DNA from: an uncultured Siphonobacter sp.
GTDB lineage: Bacteria; Bacteroidota; Bacteroidia; Cytophagales; Spirosomataceae
Assembly (NCBI GenBank): GCA_913775095.1
Contig: CAJYIW010000026.1
Location: 1-64,000 of the forward strand
Length of the DNA: 64,000 bases
Direction: 5' to 3'
The notes under the pieces were generated by a model. That model did no database searches. It saw only the letters and a program-made list of their open reading frames with translations, and was not told the DNA's origin. Of the stretch, positions 34,652-44,828 are shown in pieces. Each line of letters opens with the position of its first letter. Within the stretch, counting starts at the first letter, position 1. The position numbers and the translations under genes were made by a program.

Positions 34652-37600
34652 TTAATTCTGAGTCTGTCTGGTGTACTCCGAAGGGGTGAGCTGATACAGA
34701 TCCCTGAAGCATTTGGTAAAATACGCCGGACTCTCAAAACCAACCCGGTAGGCGGTCTGAGAGCTGTTGAGGCCCTGTTCCAGAAAGGAGGTGGCCCGTT
34801 TCAGCCGGTAATTCCGGATGACTTCGCTGACGGGAAGTCCCGTGAGGGCCTTGATTTTCCGGTGCAGACTGACCCGGCTCATGCCCACGAGCTGAGCCAG
34901 TTCCTCCACGCCCAGACTTGAATCATCAAGTTTTTCTTCCAGCAAGGTGTAACACTTGGTCAGGAACGGATCTTCCGGGGCTACCGGAGCATCCATCTGC
35001 GTAAGGCCCAGCAACGCGTGCTGCTGAATGAGTTTTTGCTGCTCGAGCAGGTTACGGATCTTGAGTTGCAGCTCCTGGAGGTGAAAGGGCTTGGAAAGGT
35101 AGGCGTTGGCTCCGTAACTCAGCCCTTCAATGCGGCTTTCGTAGCCGGACTTGGCCGTCAGCATGATGACGGGAATGTGATTGGTCTGCTCGTCCTGTTT
35201 AAGGGCTTTACACATCTCCAGTCCGTTTAATACCGGCATCATGACGTCCGTGATGATCAAATCGGGTCCCAGGGCGTAGGCCTGTTTGAGCCCTTCCGCA
35301 CCGTTGGTAGCCCAGCTTACCTGATACGACTGCCGCAGGCTATCCATGGTGAATTCCGCCAGCTCCGCGTTGTCTTCCACCAGCAGCAGGTGGGGCAGCG
35401 ACCCGTTTTGCTGTGGAGTCGGGGGAATGGCTTCGGTATTTACGCGTTGGTAAGGAAGATAGATTACAAAGGTAGTGCCCTGATGAACGACGCTGTGGAC
35501 GTGAATTTTTCCGCCCTGTAGGTCGACGAGTTCTTTCACCAGCGAAAGCCCGATGCCCGTTCCCTGAGCGTAGTGGCTTTCATCAACCTGATAAAAGCGG
35601 TCAAAAATGTGCGGCAGGGCCTCGGCAGGAATGCCGATGGCGGTGTCCTGCACGCTCAGATAAATGCCTTCCTGGTGGGTGGACCAGTCTTCGGGCACCG
35701 GCAGGGGAGGGTGCAGGGAAACCCGAAGCCGGATCTGATCTCCCTCCCTGGAAAACTTCAGGGCGTTGGATAGGAGGTTATAGGCAATTCGCTCGAGCTT
35801 ATCGACATCCAGCCAGTACAGACCCGGCAGGAGTTCGCAGGAGGTCAGGATGCGGATGTGTTTACGTTCCGCTTCGGGCTGGAAAGATTCGGCCAGTTGC
35901 TGGATGATGTCACTGACGTGGCCACTGACCAGCGAAGGCTGCATCAGCCCGGATTCTACTTTGGCCAGATCCATGAGCTGGTTAATGAGCCGGAGCAGCT
36001 GCTGGGCATTGCGTTCAATGCTGGCAATCCAGCGTTGCTGATGCGGGGCTTCGATTTCCTGCCGGAGGCGTTCGGCCGGCGTCAGAATCAGCGTCAGCGG
36101 CGTTCGGAATTCGTGGGTAATGTTCGAGAAAAAGCGGGTTTTCAGCTCATCGATCATCCGTAGCTGACTGGCTTCTTTTTCCTTCAAGGCAATGGCCTGC
36201 TGATACCGTTCCTGATGGATGCGGTAGCGGATGTAAGCCCAGATTAACCCGATTCCCAGCAACAGGTAGGCACTGTAGGCCCACCAAGTCCGGTAAAAGG
36301 GTGGTTCAATGTTGAGTAGAAGCCGATACACGTGCGGGCTCCACTGACCGCTGGTATTGGTTACGCTGACTTCAAAAACGTACCGTCCGGGGGGTAACTT
36401 GGTGTAATGAGCCAGCGAGGTGTGGCCCGTGTAGTTCCAGTCTTCGTCGTAACCCCGCAGCTGGTAGCGGTAGTTGAGCTTGCGGGGCTGGTTGTACTGC
36501 AGGCCCGAAAAATCCAGCATCAGCGAGTTCTGGTCATAGGGGAGCCGAAGTTCCTTCAGGCTGGAGAGGCCTTGAGCAAAGGGGGTTTGCTCCAGAGGAA
36601 TGTTATTGATGCTAAGTCCAGTAAGAGCGGCCTGGGGCTGGAAACGGTCCACGAAGTTTTTCGTGGGTGTAAAGAGGGTCCAGCCTTCAATGCCGCCAAA
36701 GGCAAGCTGGCCATCGGGCAGACGTACACAGTGAAAGCGGTTGAACTCTTCGCCGGGCAAACCGTCGGAGGCCCGAAACACCCGCATGCGGTGCGTTTGG
36801 GGGTGAAACTGGCAAAGGCCTTTGTTGGTAGCCAGCCAGAGGTTTCCTGAGGAGTCGGGTAAGATGGAGTAAATCGTATTATCGGGAAGACCCTGTTCCT
36901 GAGTGAATATCTCACTGCGGCGGGTGCTTTTATGAAAACAGATCAGCCCGTCGTAGCTGCCTATCCACAGAATATCGGGCCGGTGGGGATCCGTAACGAG
37001 ACTGATGAGCTGATTGGTGGGCAGGGTGCGGGGACTGTTCTCGTAGGTAAGGTATTGGGTCTGATGCGTGCGGCGATCAATGATGAGCAACCCGTTGTAC
37101 TCGGTGGTAAGGTAAAAATGATGCTCATCCACGGCAAAGTCAACCGGATTAACGGGCTGAAACTTGTCTTTATCCCGGAGGGAACCGAAAAAAGCGGAAG
37201 CAGAAAATTCGGTTTTCCACTGCCGGGTCTGGGCATTGAAGGAAGCCAGGTAGCCGTCCTGCCCCATGGTATAAAGCTGTCCCTGAGCATCAAAGCTCAG
37301 ACCCCGAATGCCCTGATAGAGGAAGTTATGAACGACTAACTCAGGCGGCGAGGGGATCAGCACGAAACGACGCTGCTTTTCATCAAAGTAACCCAACTGC
37401 TTCCACAGGGCCAGCCAAAGCCGATTCTGAGCATCGTACCGGGACCGGACGGTATAGCTTGATAGTTGATAATCAGGATGGTTTCGCGGCCAGCCGAAGG
37501 TTTGAGCCAGCGAGAAGCCGTACTGTTTCTGAAAAAGATCTTCGTGAAACGAATAGGTATTTTCAAAGCTCTGGAAATAGGGAGCGTCCAGGTCAATCTG

Positions 37601-38623
37601 GTGAATCCCCGCTGCATTGGTGCCCAGCCAGATCAGGCCCGAGCGGTCGACCAGAAAGCTGCAGGCTTCTTTCAGGTTGTCCAGGGAGGTTTCGCCCACC
37701 AGACGAATGCCCTGCCGATCCGAATACTGATAGACACTGCCTTTGATTTCCCAGTACTCTTTGCCATCGGGCCCCCGGCGAATCCAGCGGATGGAAAGAT
37801 CGTCGTTCTTTAGAAAAGGAACCTGCCGAAAGCGGTGACGCCCGGGATGATAGAAGATGAGTTTATGGGCATCACTGAACATGATTTCGCCGTTGGGGCG
37901 TTCCAGCATGGAAATGATGTCGGTAAACATGGCCTGGCTCGAACCAAACTCCAGGGGAAAGGGCAGGGGAATGTGCTGATACCGGCCCGTCTTCGGATCG
38001 ATGGTGCCCAGCCCTTTCATGCTCATAACCCAGACGCGGTGGTGACGGTCTTCCATCACGCCCCGGAGGGTATCACTGGCCAGCCCGTGCGTGCGGCGGG
38101 TAAAATGAGTGGATTTCTGTTGCTGACGGTCGTAATAATACAGGCCGTTTTGCCGCTCAATGCCCCAGACGTTGCTTTGATGGTCAATCATCAGTCCCTG
38201 ACTGACAAAATAACGGGGCGTTTTCAAAAAGACGGGTTCCTGAGAAACGTGAGTGATCTGCTCGGTTTCGGGATTGAAGAGATCCAGGGCCGGGCCCTCG
38301 TACTGAACCCAGATCTGATTCCGGTCGTCGGGAATCAAATACGAGATGACGTTGGACTGCAGGCTCGTCGAGTCGTTTTTGTGATGCTGGAAGACTTTGA
38401 AATGACTGCCGTCGTAGCGGGCCAGCCCATTGCGGGTTCCTGCCCAGACAAAGCCGGTACGGTCCTGAACCAACCCCGAAACAAAGGCCTGAGGAAGTCC
38501 ATCCCGGGGAGTAATGATGCGTTTGGGACGGTGAATACGGGAAGGAGACTGTCCGTAGATTATCCACGGAACGAATACAATCAACCTCAGCCACTGGCGG
38601 AAGCTACGGGTTAATAGGGGCAT
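34652..38623 (-). CDS. Hybrid two-component system regulator (HTCS)
   Basis: 1323 residues from ATG 38621-38623, which gives a signal peptide (WLRLIVFVPWIIYGQS); the frame extends 21 codons upstream. The periplasmic part has Reg_prop beta-propeller repeats (for example DRTGFVWAGTRNGLARYDG, SSGNLWLATNKGLCQFHP) and a Y_Y_Y domain (YRYQLRGYDEDWNYTG). A membrane helix (AYLLLGIGLIWAYIRY) leads to HisKA (FSNITHEFRTPLTLILTPAE), HATPase (GTGIGLSLVKELVDLQGG), a receiver (LIITDVMMPVLNGLEM) and a C-terminal AraC HTH (VGFESPAYFTKCFRDLYQLT). It joins sensing and transcription in one chain. The molybdoenzyme gene is divergent, so that may be its target. Confidence 0.95.
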   Translation of the reverse strand: MPLLTRSFRQWLRLIVFVPWIIYGQSPSRIHRPKRIITPRDGLPQAFVSGLVQDRTGFVWAGTRNGLARYDGSHFKVFQHHKNDSTSLQSNVISYLIPDDRNQIWVQYEGPALDLFNPETEQITHVSQEPVFLKTPRYFVSQGLMIDHQSNVWGIERQNGLYYYDRQQQKSTHFTRRTHGLASDTLRGVMEDRHHRVWVMSMKGLGTIDPKTGRYQHIPLPFPLEFGSSQAMFTDIISMLERPNGEIMFSDAHKLIFYHPGRHRFRQVPFLKNDDLSIRWIRRGPDGKEYWEIKGSVYQYSDRQGIRLVGETSLDNLKEACSFLVDRSGLIWLGTNAAGIHQIDLDAPYFQSFENTYSFHEDLFQKQYGFSLAQTFGWPRNHPDYQLSSYTVRSRYDAQNRLWLALWKQLGYFDEKQRRFVLIPSPPELVVHNFLYQGIRGLSFDAQGQLYTMGQDGYLASFNAQTRQWKTEFSASAFFGSLRDKDKFQPVNPVDFAVDEHHFYLTTEYNGLLIIDRRTHQTQYLTYENSPRTLPTNQLISLVTDPHRPDILWIGSYDGLICFHKSTRRSEIFTQEQGLPDNTIYSILPDSSGNLWLATNKGLCQFHPQTHRMRVFRASDGLPGEEFNRFHCVRLPDGQLAFGGIEGWTLFTPTKNFVDRFQPQAALTGLSINNIPLEQTPFAQGLSSLKELRLPYDQNSLMLDFSGLQYNQPRKLNYRYQLRGYDEDWNYTGHTSLAHYTKLPPGRYVFEVSVTNTSGQWSPHVYRLLLNIEPPFYRTWWAYSAYLLLGIGLIWAYIRYRIHQERYQQAIALKEKEASQLRMIDELKTRFFSNITHEFRTPLTLILTPAERLRQEIEAPHQQRWIASIERNAQQLLRLINQLMDLAKVESGLMQPSLVSGHVSDIIQQLAESFQPEAERKHIRILTSCELLPGLYWLDVDKLERIAYNLLSNALKFSREGDQIRLRVSLHPPLPVPEDWSTHQEGIYLSVQDTAIGIPAEALPHIFDRFYQVDESHYAQGTGIGLSLVKELVDLQGGKIHVHSVVHQGTTFVIYLPYQRVNTEAIPPTPQQNGSLPHLLLVEDNAELAEFTMDSLRQSYQVSWATNGAEGLKQAYALGPDLIITDVMMPVLNGLEMCKALKQDEQTNHIPVIMLTAKSGYESRIEGLSYGANAYLSKPFHLQELQLKIRNLLEQQKLIQQHALLGLTQMDAPVAPEDPFLTKCYTLLEEKLDDSSLGVEELAQLVGMSRVSLHRKIKALTGLPVSEVIRNYRLKRATSFLEQGLNSSQTAYRVGFESPAYFTKCFRDLYQLTPSEYTRQTQN

Positions 38624-39021
38624 GGGCAAATAAAGCAATTGGGGCGGTGGCGAACCTTTGAACAATATTACAATGCGATTGACCAAGAATCCGATTCATA
38701 AGGCAGAATTTACCGGAAAAGGCTACGAAAATACGATATGTTAAGATGACTTCCGAAGCCGGCCCGGCCCGGGAAATTTTCATGGCGAAAGAGCAAACGA
38801 AAAAAAGACCTGGTTTGACCGATGAACTTTTTGGTAATCAAAGCATTAAAGGGCGAAAGTGAGGGCTTTAGGCGGGTATTTCCGGTCTGCTATCTGCCTG
38901 AATGCTACTTATGAAGAGTGAAACCTAAGGTAAATTTTATAGGCTAGCATAGTAATTTTTCAGTTAACTTACTACTGATTACATAAGTAGTTAACCAGCC
39001 TTCTTGGCAAACCCCGATCGT
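38624..39021. promoter_or_regulatory. Divergent intergenic region of HTCS and molybdoenzyme
   Basis: About 400 bases between two divergent genes, so it must hold both promoters. It has AT-rich patches (38930-38995) typical of promoters, but I cannot assign operator sites. No coding frame is seen. Confidence 0.4.
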
Positions 39022-41343
39022 ATGTCATCCTCGAATGAAACCATATTAGCCCAACCCCCTCAGACGCTGACCGGGCTCAAACAAGGCTCTACCTCCAAAG
39101 TAGCGGCGGGCCTCAAGGCAGTTATTCAGTCCATGGAATTTGCCTGGAGCGAAGGCGGAGTGGGCCGGGGGACCCAGGCTCTGCTCAAGCTGAATCAGAA
39201 GGACGGGTTCGATTGTTCTTCGTGTGCCTGGCCCGATCCCGACGGGCACCGCTCGATTGCAGAATTTTGCGAAAATGGAGCCAAAGCCACCGCTTCGGAT
39301 GCCGATACCCGCCGGGCCGATCCCGAATTTTTTGCCCGCCACAGTCTCGCTCAGTTATCGCTCATGACCGATCGGGACCTGAACAATGCGGGGCGGCTCA
39401 CGCATCCCCTGATTAAGAAGCCGGGGGCTTCGCATTACACTGCCGTATCCTGGCTGGAGGCTTTTACACTCATCGGGGAGCAGCTCAATCGTCTGGCTTC
39501 TCCGGACGAGGCCCTGTTTTATACCTCGGGCAAAGTCCCCAACGAACCCGCCTTCCTCTATCAGCTGTTTGCCCGGCAGTTTGGGACCAATAACCTTCCC
39601 GACTGCTCGAACATGTGCCACGAAAGCAGCACCTCGGCTCTGTCCCCAACGCTTGGGCTGGGGAAGGGCTCGGTAACGCTGCACGATCTTCACGAAGCGG
39701 AGGTCATCATCATCATGGGGCAGAATCCGGGCACGAACCACCCCCGCATGCTGACCGCCCTGCAGATTGCCAAGAAGAAAGGGGCTAAAATTATTGCCAT
39801 CAATCCTCTGCACGAAACGGGGCTGGATCACTTCAAAAATCCGCAGGATTTCATGAATCCCCTCAAAGCCGTGGGCACGCTGCTGGGCAAAGGAACGCCC
39901 GTGGCGGATGTGTTTCTACAGGTGAAAATCAACGGAGACATGGCCGTTTTGAAGGGCATCATCAAGCACCTGCTGGTGCTTGAAAATCAGCATCCGGGAA
40001 AAGTGATTGATCAAGCCTTTATTGAAGAGTTTACGGCCGGGTATGCTGATTTTCTGGCCTCCACTCAAAACGACGACTGGGCGGAAATCGAAGCCCTGAG
40101 CGGGCTGAGCCGTTCAGAAATTGAGACCGCCGCCGAAGTGCTGGCCTTCAAAGATAAAATAGTGACCTGCTGGGCGATGGGCATTACCCAGCACACCAAC
40201 GGCGTGGATACTATTAAGGAAATTGTGAATCTGCACCTGCTGAAGGGAGCGATTGGTAAAAAAGGAGCCGGCACCTGTCCGGTACGGGGGCATTCCAACG
40301 TGCAGGGCGACCGGACGATGGGCATCTGGGAACGTCCCGAAGAGAAATTCCTGGATGCCCTGCAAAACGAATTTCACTTTAATCCGCCCCGCGAGCATGG
40401 CCTCGATGTCGTCAAAGGCCTAAAAGCCATGCACCAGGGAAAGCTCAAGGTCTTGGTTAGCCTGGGCGGAAATCTGCTTTCGGCGGCTTCGGATACGGAA
40501 TTTGTGGCCGAGGCTCTTCGCAAACTCAGTCTGAGCGTGTACGTGAGTACCAAACTCAACCGGGGACACCTGACTACGGGGGAAACGGCCCTGATTCTGC
40601 CCTGTTACGCTCACCTGGATAAGGACATGCAACGCTCGGGCCAGCAGTTTACCTCCTGCGAAAATTCCATGGGTGTGGTCAGTCAAAGCAAAGGAGCCCT
40701 GGATCCGCTGGAAGGAGAAATGCTCAGCGAAGTGGCCATTATCTCGGGTATGGCTCTGGCTACGCTGGGCGAAAAATCCCCCGTGGACTGGGTAGGGTTT
40801 ACCGAGAACTACGATACCATCCGGGATTCGGTGGCACGGGTCGTGCCCGGCTTTGAAAACTTCAATGAACGCATTCGCAAACCCGGCGGTTTTTACCTGC
40901 CCAATGGCCCCAGAAACCGGAAGTTTTCGACGAAAAACGGCCGGGCGAATTTCTCCGTTACTTCGCTGGAGCCTCATCAGCTAACGGAAGACCAATTGGT
41001 GCTGATGACCATTCGCAGCCACGATCAGTTCAATACCACGGTCTATGATTATAACGACCGCTACCGGGGCGTGTTCGGGGAGCGGCGGGTTATTTTCATG
41101 AATGAAGCCGATATGCAGAGGCGTAATATCAAGCCCCGACAGCTGGTGAACCTTACCAGTTATTTTCAGGGGCAGAAGCGGCGACTGGAGAATTTCATTG
41201 CGTTGCCCTACGATATTCCCCGGGGGAACACCGCCGCCTATTATCCCGAGGCGAATCCGCTGATCTCGATGGATAGTGTCGCCCGGGAAAGTAATACGCC
41301 CACCTCCAAATTTGTCATTGTGACGGTGGAAACAGCTTCATAG
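39022..41343 (+). CDS. FdhF/YdeP-family molybdopterin oxidoreductase
   Basis: 773 residues from ATG 39022 (a TTG six codons earlier extends the frame). N-terminal Cys pair DCSSCAWPDPDGHRS, then NMCHESSTSALSPTLGLG and EVIIIMGQNPGTNHPRMLTA, characteristic of the YdeP/FdhF-like alpha subunits. The molybdopterin-binding domain follows (VRGHSNVQGDRTMGIWERP), and a C-terminal dinucleotide-binding domain (LVLMTIRSHDQFNTTVYDYN). No selenocysteine codon is needed. The family resembles formate dehydrogenase alpha subunits but lacks the full ferredoxin-like Cys set, and its substrate is unknown. Cytoplasmic (no signal peptide). Confidence 0.93.
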   Translation: MSSSNETILAQPPQTLTGLKQGSTSKVAAGLKAVIQSMEFAWSEGGVGRGTQALLKLNQKDGFDCSSCAWPDPDGHRSIAEFCENGAKATASDADTRRADPEFFARHSLAQLSLMTDRDLNNAGRLTHPLIKKPGASHYTAVSWLEAFTLIGEQLNRLASPDEALFYTSGKVPNEPAFLYQLFARQFGTNNLPDCSNMCHESSTSALSPTLGLGKGSVTLHDLHEAEVIIIMGQNPGTNHPRMLTALQIAKKKGAKIIAINPLHETGLDHFKNPQDFMNPLKAVGTLLGKGTPVADVFLQVKINGDMAVLKGIIKHLLVLENQHPGKVIDQAFIEEFTAGYADFLASTQNDDWAEIEALSGLSRSEIETAAEVLAFKDKIVTCWAMGITQHTNGVDTIKEIVNLHLLKGAIGKKGAGTCPVRGHSNVQGDRTMGIWERPEEKFLDALQNEFHFNPPREHGLDVVKGLKAMHQGKLKVLVSLGGNLLSAASDTEFVAEALRKLSLSVYVSTKLNRGHLTTGETALILPCYAHLDKDMQRSGQQFTSCENSMGVVSQSKGALDPLEGEMLSEVAIISGMALATLGEKSPVDWVGFTENYDTIRDSVARVVPGFENFNERIRKPGGFYLPNGPRNRKFSTKNGRANFSVTSLEPHQLTEDQLVLMTIRSHDQFNTTVYDYNDRYRGVFGERRVIFMNEADMQRRNIKPRQLVNLTSYFQGQKRRLENFIALPYDIPRGNTAAYYPEANPLISMDSVARESNTPTSKFVIVTVETAS

Positions 41344-41386
41344 AAATGAAAAGAGTCGCCGGAAGCCCCGGCGACTCTTTTCATTT
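41344..41386 (+). terminator. Strong hairpin after the molybdoenzyme gene
   Basis: Arms 41344-41362 and 41368-41386 pair perfectly (19 bp, loop of 5), with the core AAAAGAGTCGCCGG/CCGGCGACTCTTTT. It begins right at the stop codon and the right arm includes a T-run. Confidence 0.85.
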
Positions 41387-41431
41387 TAGAAAAAAGGTCC
41401 ATCTTTAACCCTCGCTTACGATCGAAGGTTT

Positions 41432-42292
41432 ATGCACATCAAACGCGTCATTTTTGTAGCCCTGTTACTGGTTAGCAGCTTTTGTTCCGCTCAGCAGGGA
41501 CTTCTGCGGGAAAGTCTGAGTCTTCCCAGTAAAATTCTGGGGCGGGAGGTCCGCTACAGTATTCTTTTACCGGCGGAGTATGAGGCTACCAATCGAAAAT
41601 ATCCCGTACTCTACCTCCTGCATGGATTTGGCGACGACGAAACGGCCTGGACTCAGCGGGGGGAGGTCGAAAAGATTGCGGCCGCTTCCGTGGCCGGGCC
41701 GATGATTATTGTCATGCCTGACGCCGGTAAGACCTGGTACATGAATAGCTCGGATGGCAACATCCGTTACGAAGATTTCTTTGTGAATGAATTGATCGCC
41801 CACATCGACTCCAGCTACCGAACCCGAAGTCAGAAAGGCTTCCGGGCCATTGCCGGGCTGTCCATGGGTGGATACGGCAGCCTGCTGCTGGCCCTGAAAC
41901 ATCCCGAACTTTTTGCCGCCGCGGCTCCTTTGAGTGCCGCCGTTTTCACCGACGAAGAAATGATAACTATGAAGCCGGAAGATTTCAAACGACGTTTTTC
42001 GCTCATGATGCCCGAAACGCTTACCGGGAAAGATCGCCTGAAACCGTATCAGCATTCTTCGGTATTTACGCTCGTGCGCACGAAGCCCTTAGCTTCGCTA
42101 AGCTCCCTTCGCTGGTACATCGACTGCGGGGATGACGATCATTTGATTCGGGCGAATATGGCTCTGCACTCCGCCTTGCTGGATCAGAACGTGAGTCATG
42201 AATTCAGGGTGTACGACGGCGGGCATACCTGGACCTACTGGCGGAAAGCCCTGCCCAAGGTGCTCGATTTTGTGGGGAAAAGCTTTCATTAA
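41432..42292 (+). CDS. Exported alpha/beta-hydrolase esterase
   Basis: 286 residues with signal peptide (VIFVALLLVSSFCSAQ). Conserved YLLHGFGDDETAW oxyanion segment, nucleophile elbow GLSMGGYGS, an acidic residue in DCGDDDHLI and His in DGGHTWTYW give a complete triad. Family: esterase D / FrmB-like (PF00756). It hydrolyses ester bonds in the periplasm or outside; feruloyl or similar esters are possible, but the substrate is unknown. Followed 12 bases later by the ThuA gene, so likely cotranscribed. Confidence 0.93.
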   Translation: MHIKRVIFVALLLVSSFCSAQQGLLRESLSLPSKILGREVRYSILLPAEYEATNRKYPVLYLLHGFGDDETAWTQRGEVEKIAAASVAGPMIIVMPDAGKTWYMNSSDGNIRYEDFFVNELIAHIDSSYRTRSQKGFRAIAGLSMGGYGSLLLALKHPELFAAAAPLSAAVFTDEEMITMKPEDFKRRFSLMMPETLTGKDRLKPYQHSSVFTLVRTKPLASLSSLRWYIDCGDDDHLIRANMALHSALLDQNVSHEFRVYDGGHTWTYWRKALPKVLDFVGKSFH

Positions 42293-42304
42293 TAACCGCC
42301 TGAA

Positions 42305-43129
42305 ATGGCTACGGTCTTGAAACGAATGATCCTCTTGCTGGCTTTTCTGGGCCTGAACCTGACGGGCTACCCTCAGCATTTTAAGGTGCTGGCCTTTTAT
42401 ACGGCTCGGGAAGATGCGGCTCACCTTAGTTTTGTTCAGGAAGCCCACCGGTATTTTGCCGCCCTTTCTCAGGAGCTGGGCTTTCGCTACGATTCTACCT
42501 CCAACTGGGACCGGCTTTCCGCCGATGGCATCAGGGATTATCAGGTGCTCATTTTTCTGGATACCCGGCCCGAAGCAATGGCTCAGCGGAAAGCCTTCGA
42601 AGCGTACATGGAACAGGGGGGCGGTTTTCTGGGCTTCCACTTTTCAGCTTTTGCCCTGACGCCGTCGAAATATCCCCAGAACTGGGACTGGTATCACAAC
42701 CAACTACTGGGATCGGGTGAATACAAGGGGAATACCTGGCGGCCTACGGCGGCCGTGCTACGGGTAGAAAACCCTCAGCATCCGGCCACCAGAAATCTGC
42801 CTGAAACCTTTACTTCCGCTCCCAATGAATGGTACAGCTGGCAGAATGATCTTCGGAAAAATCCGGCGATTCAGGTGCTGCTTTCCATTGATTCATCCAG
42901 CTTCCCGGTGGGAACGGGCCCCAAGCCCCACGAAATCTGGCACCGGGGCGATTACCCCGTGGTGTGGACCCACCGTCACTACCGCATGCTGTACGTAAAC
43001 ATGGGTCATAACGACATGGATTATGAACACCAGCCCGCCCGCGAAGTATCGTTTACTTTTCAGAATCAACTTCAGAATCAACTCATCCGGGACGGACTGA
43101 TGTGGCTGGGAAAACAGGCCGGTAACTAG
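42305..43129 (+). CDS. ThuA-domain protein
   Basis: 274 residues, signal peptide with hydrophobic RMILLLAFLGLNLTGYPQ. ThuA features: VLAFYTAREDAAHLSFVQEA, MEQGGGFLGFHFSAF and YRMLYVNMGHNDMDY. ThuA proteins are glutamine-amidotransferase-like folds often found with sugar oxidation or hydrolase genes. Its stop overlaps the convergent repeat-protein gene by 4 bases. Function in the neighbourhood is likely carbohydrate-related but unproven. Confidence 0.92.
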   Translation: MATVLKRMILLLAFLGLNLTGYPQHFKVLAFYTAREDAAHLSFVQEAHRYFAALSQELGFRYDSTSNWDRLSADGIRDYQVLIFLDTRPEAMAQRKAFEAYMEQGGGFLGFHFSAFALTPSKYPQNWDWYHNQLLGSGEYKGNTWRPTAAVLRVENPQHPATRNLPETFTSAPNEWYSWQNDLRKNPAIQVLLSIDSSSFPVGTGPKPHEIWHRGDYPVVWTHRHYRMLYVNMGHNDMDYEHQPAREVSFTFQNQLQNQLIRDGLMWLGKQAGN

Positions 43130-44205
43130 AGCCTGAACTGAATTCCGCCGGTCAGACCCAGACTCAGGCCGTGGGTCTGGCGTGCCCCCACTTTTTCCCA
43201 GAGCTTCAGGCCGGAAACCGAGAAGCCATCTTCGTTTTCAAAGTTGATCTGATTCAGGGAAGGTCCGGCAAAGATTTCCCAGCGGTTCTGGAATTTAAGA
43301 CTCGGCAGTACCCGAATGGCGTAGCGATAGTAATCCCGTTTGTTGAAATTACTAACCCATAAACTGGCCACTTCCAGCTTTAAACGAAAGGCAGGGCCGT
43401 CGAGTAAATGAGCTCCCAAACCGCCTTCCACCGCGGGCAGGGGCGTGGTCCGAAAATGATACCCCAGTCCTAAAATACCGTAGAGTACCCGCCCGCCCGA
43501 GCGAAAGGTAAGCAGGCTGGTCAGGGATTCATCGGAAGAAAGGCTCAACGATTTTTCGCCGTTTTTAACGAAATTCAGCAGGGCAATGGGGTAATCGCTC
43601 GTATCGGCAATGTTAATTAAACCCGCCAGCTGAATACCCCTGACCGTACCCGCTACGTTGACTATTCCCGCGATCTGATTTTGCGTTTGGCGGGCCCGGT
43701 TGAAAACACCCGCCATTTGAGTAGCTCCGCTCTCGCCCCGGCTAACGTTTCCAATGCCTGCCATTTGCAGACCCTGGGTTTTTCCGGCTACGTTCAAAAC
43801 TCCCGCCAGCTGAACGCCCCTGAAGTCGGCTTGAACCAGATTCGTTATTCCGGCCATTTGTACACCTGTGGCGGACTGCGTCGTGTTGACTACCCCCGAA
43901 AGCTGGGTACCCTGCAAATGATCGCCCACGTGTGTGAATACGCCCGAAAGCTGTAAGCCCTGAGCGGCCCCGTGAATGCTTAATCCTACGCCAGCCATGG
44001 CAAGACCCGTTTCCTGACCCGATACTCCGATAAGCCCATGCAGGGAGAAAGGATTGGAATACTCAGCGGCGATGCGGCCATTGCTGCTGAGCGGGTAGAT
44101 TAACCCAATATGAGCTACGCTGGTTTTGCTGGGCTGGTGCTGAGCAAAAAGTTGCGGACTGAAAAGCAGAGGTAAAAAAAGTGAGATAAAAAAGAAAGGT
44201 TTCAT
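43126..44205 (-). CDS. AG-x-N repeat surface protein (LA_2272-like)
   Basis: 359 residues. Signal peptide (ISLFLPLLFSPQLFAQ). Residues about 60-225 consist of roughly ten 20-residue repeats with the pattern G-hydrophobic-Q-hydrophobic-AG-hydrophobic-x-N, for example GVQMAGITNLVQADFRGVQL and LQMAGIGNVSRGE. The C-terminal 130 residues are beta-rich and look like a small outer-membrane barrel, ending GLTGGIQFRL. The repeats recall the LA_2272-family surface repeat. A paralogue with the same repeats and the same C-terminal block is encoded at 45433. Role unknown, probably cell-surface. Confidence 0.85.
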   Translation of the reverse strand: MKPFFFISLFLPLLFSPQLFAQHQPSKTSVAHIGLIYPLSSNGRIAAEYSNPFSLHGLIGVSGQETGLAMAGVGLSIHGAAQGLQLSGVFTHVGDHLQGTQLSGVVNTTQSATGVQMAGITNLVQADFRGVQLAGVLNVAGKTQGLQMAGIGNVSRGESGATQMAGVFNRARQTQNQIAGIVNVAGTVRGIQLAGLINIADTSDYPIALLNFVKNGEKSLSLSSDESLTSLLTFRSGGRVLYGILGLGYHFRTTPLPAVEGGLGAHLLDGPAFRLKLEVASLWVSNFNKRDYYRYAIRVLPSLKFQNRWEIFAGPSLNQINFENEDGFSVSGLKLWEKVGARQTHGLSLGLTGGIQFRL

Positions 44206-44828
44206 TGATTTGGCTGAAAAAGATCATGAATAATCACTGCTTTCAAAGTCATGCATGAACCCTTAAAAGCAATCCTATGACAGCTTACCCTGAAAAACCC
44301 CTATTGCTCGTGTAAAAAAATAAATCGCCCCGCTGCCAAAACCAGCGGCTGGTCAATCCAGCCGAGTGAACATAGGGGGGACGACTGATGCGGCAGATGG
44401 AGTCTGGAGAAGTAGATAAATTACTTATGAACTACTAGTGGATACGATCATTGCTTCAACTAAGTAGTATATAGTACTTAAAGGTACCTGACTCACCGTC
44501 AGAATACTTATGTTTCTGGTAAAGACTATTTTTTAACATCGAAAGGTTGCTATATTCAATGTTGGTACCTACATTTAGCAGGAGTTCATAAGAATTGTAT
44601 ATTTAGTTTAGTACGGTTGAAGGGGTTGGAGTCCGGTCTGAAGCCGTTTTAAAGGGCCACCGAAGGATTTTACCCACGTGTTTACTTCTTGAAAACAGGC
44701 TTGGCCCTCTGCCTGAAATTGATTCTTTACTTTATTTTTGCGTGCGTACATCTGGCCTCCACTTCCCGGCAGGGTAGTGGCCTGACATGAGTATGTTTAC
44801 GTATTGAAAACCTATTCCTTATCATCGC
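44206..44828. other. Promoter region with no recognised gene
   Basis: About 620 bases between the divergent repeat protein and Crp/Fnr gene. AT-rich patches occur near 44420-44610. No coding frame or strong hairpin was seen; it probably carries both promoters. Confidence 0.4.

Noticed and set aside
35850-38614. Several long plus-strand frames over the hybrid regulator
   Set aside because: They overlap a well-supported 1323-residue gene and have no recognisable domains.
39046-39342. Open frames on the minus strand inside the molybdoenzyme gene
   Set aside because: Shadow frames of a clear large gene; no family signature.
43126-44205. Repeats as a phase-variable or recombination cassette
   Set aside because: The repeats are protein-level patterns; DNA copies have diverged and are not near-identical.
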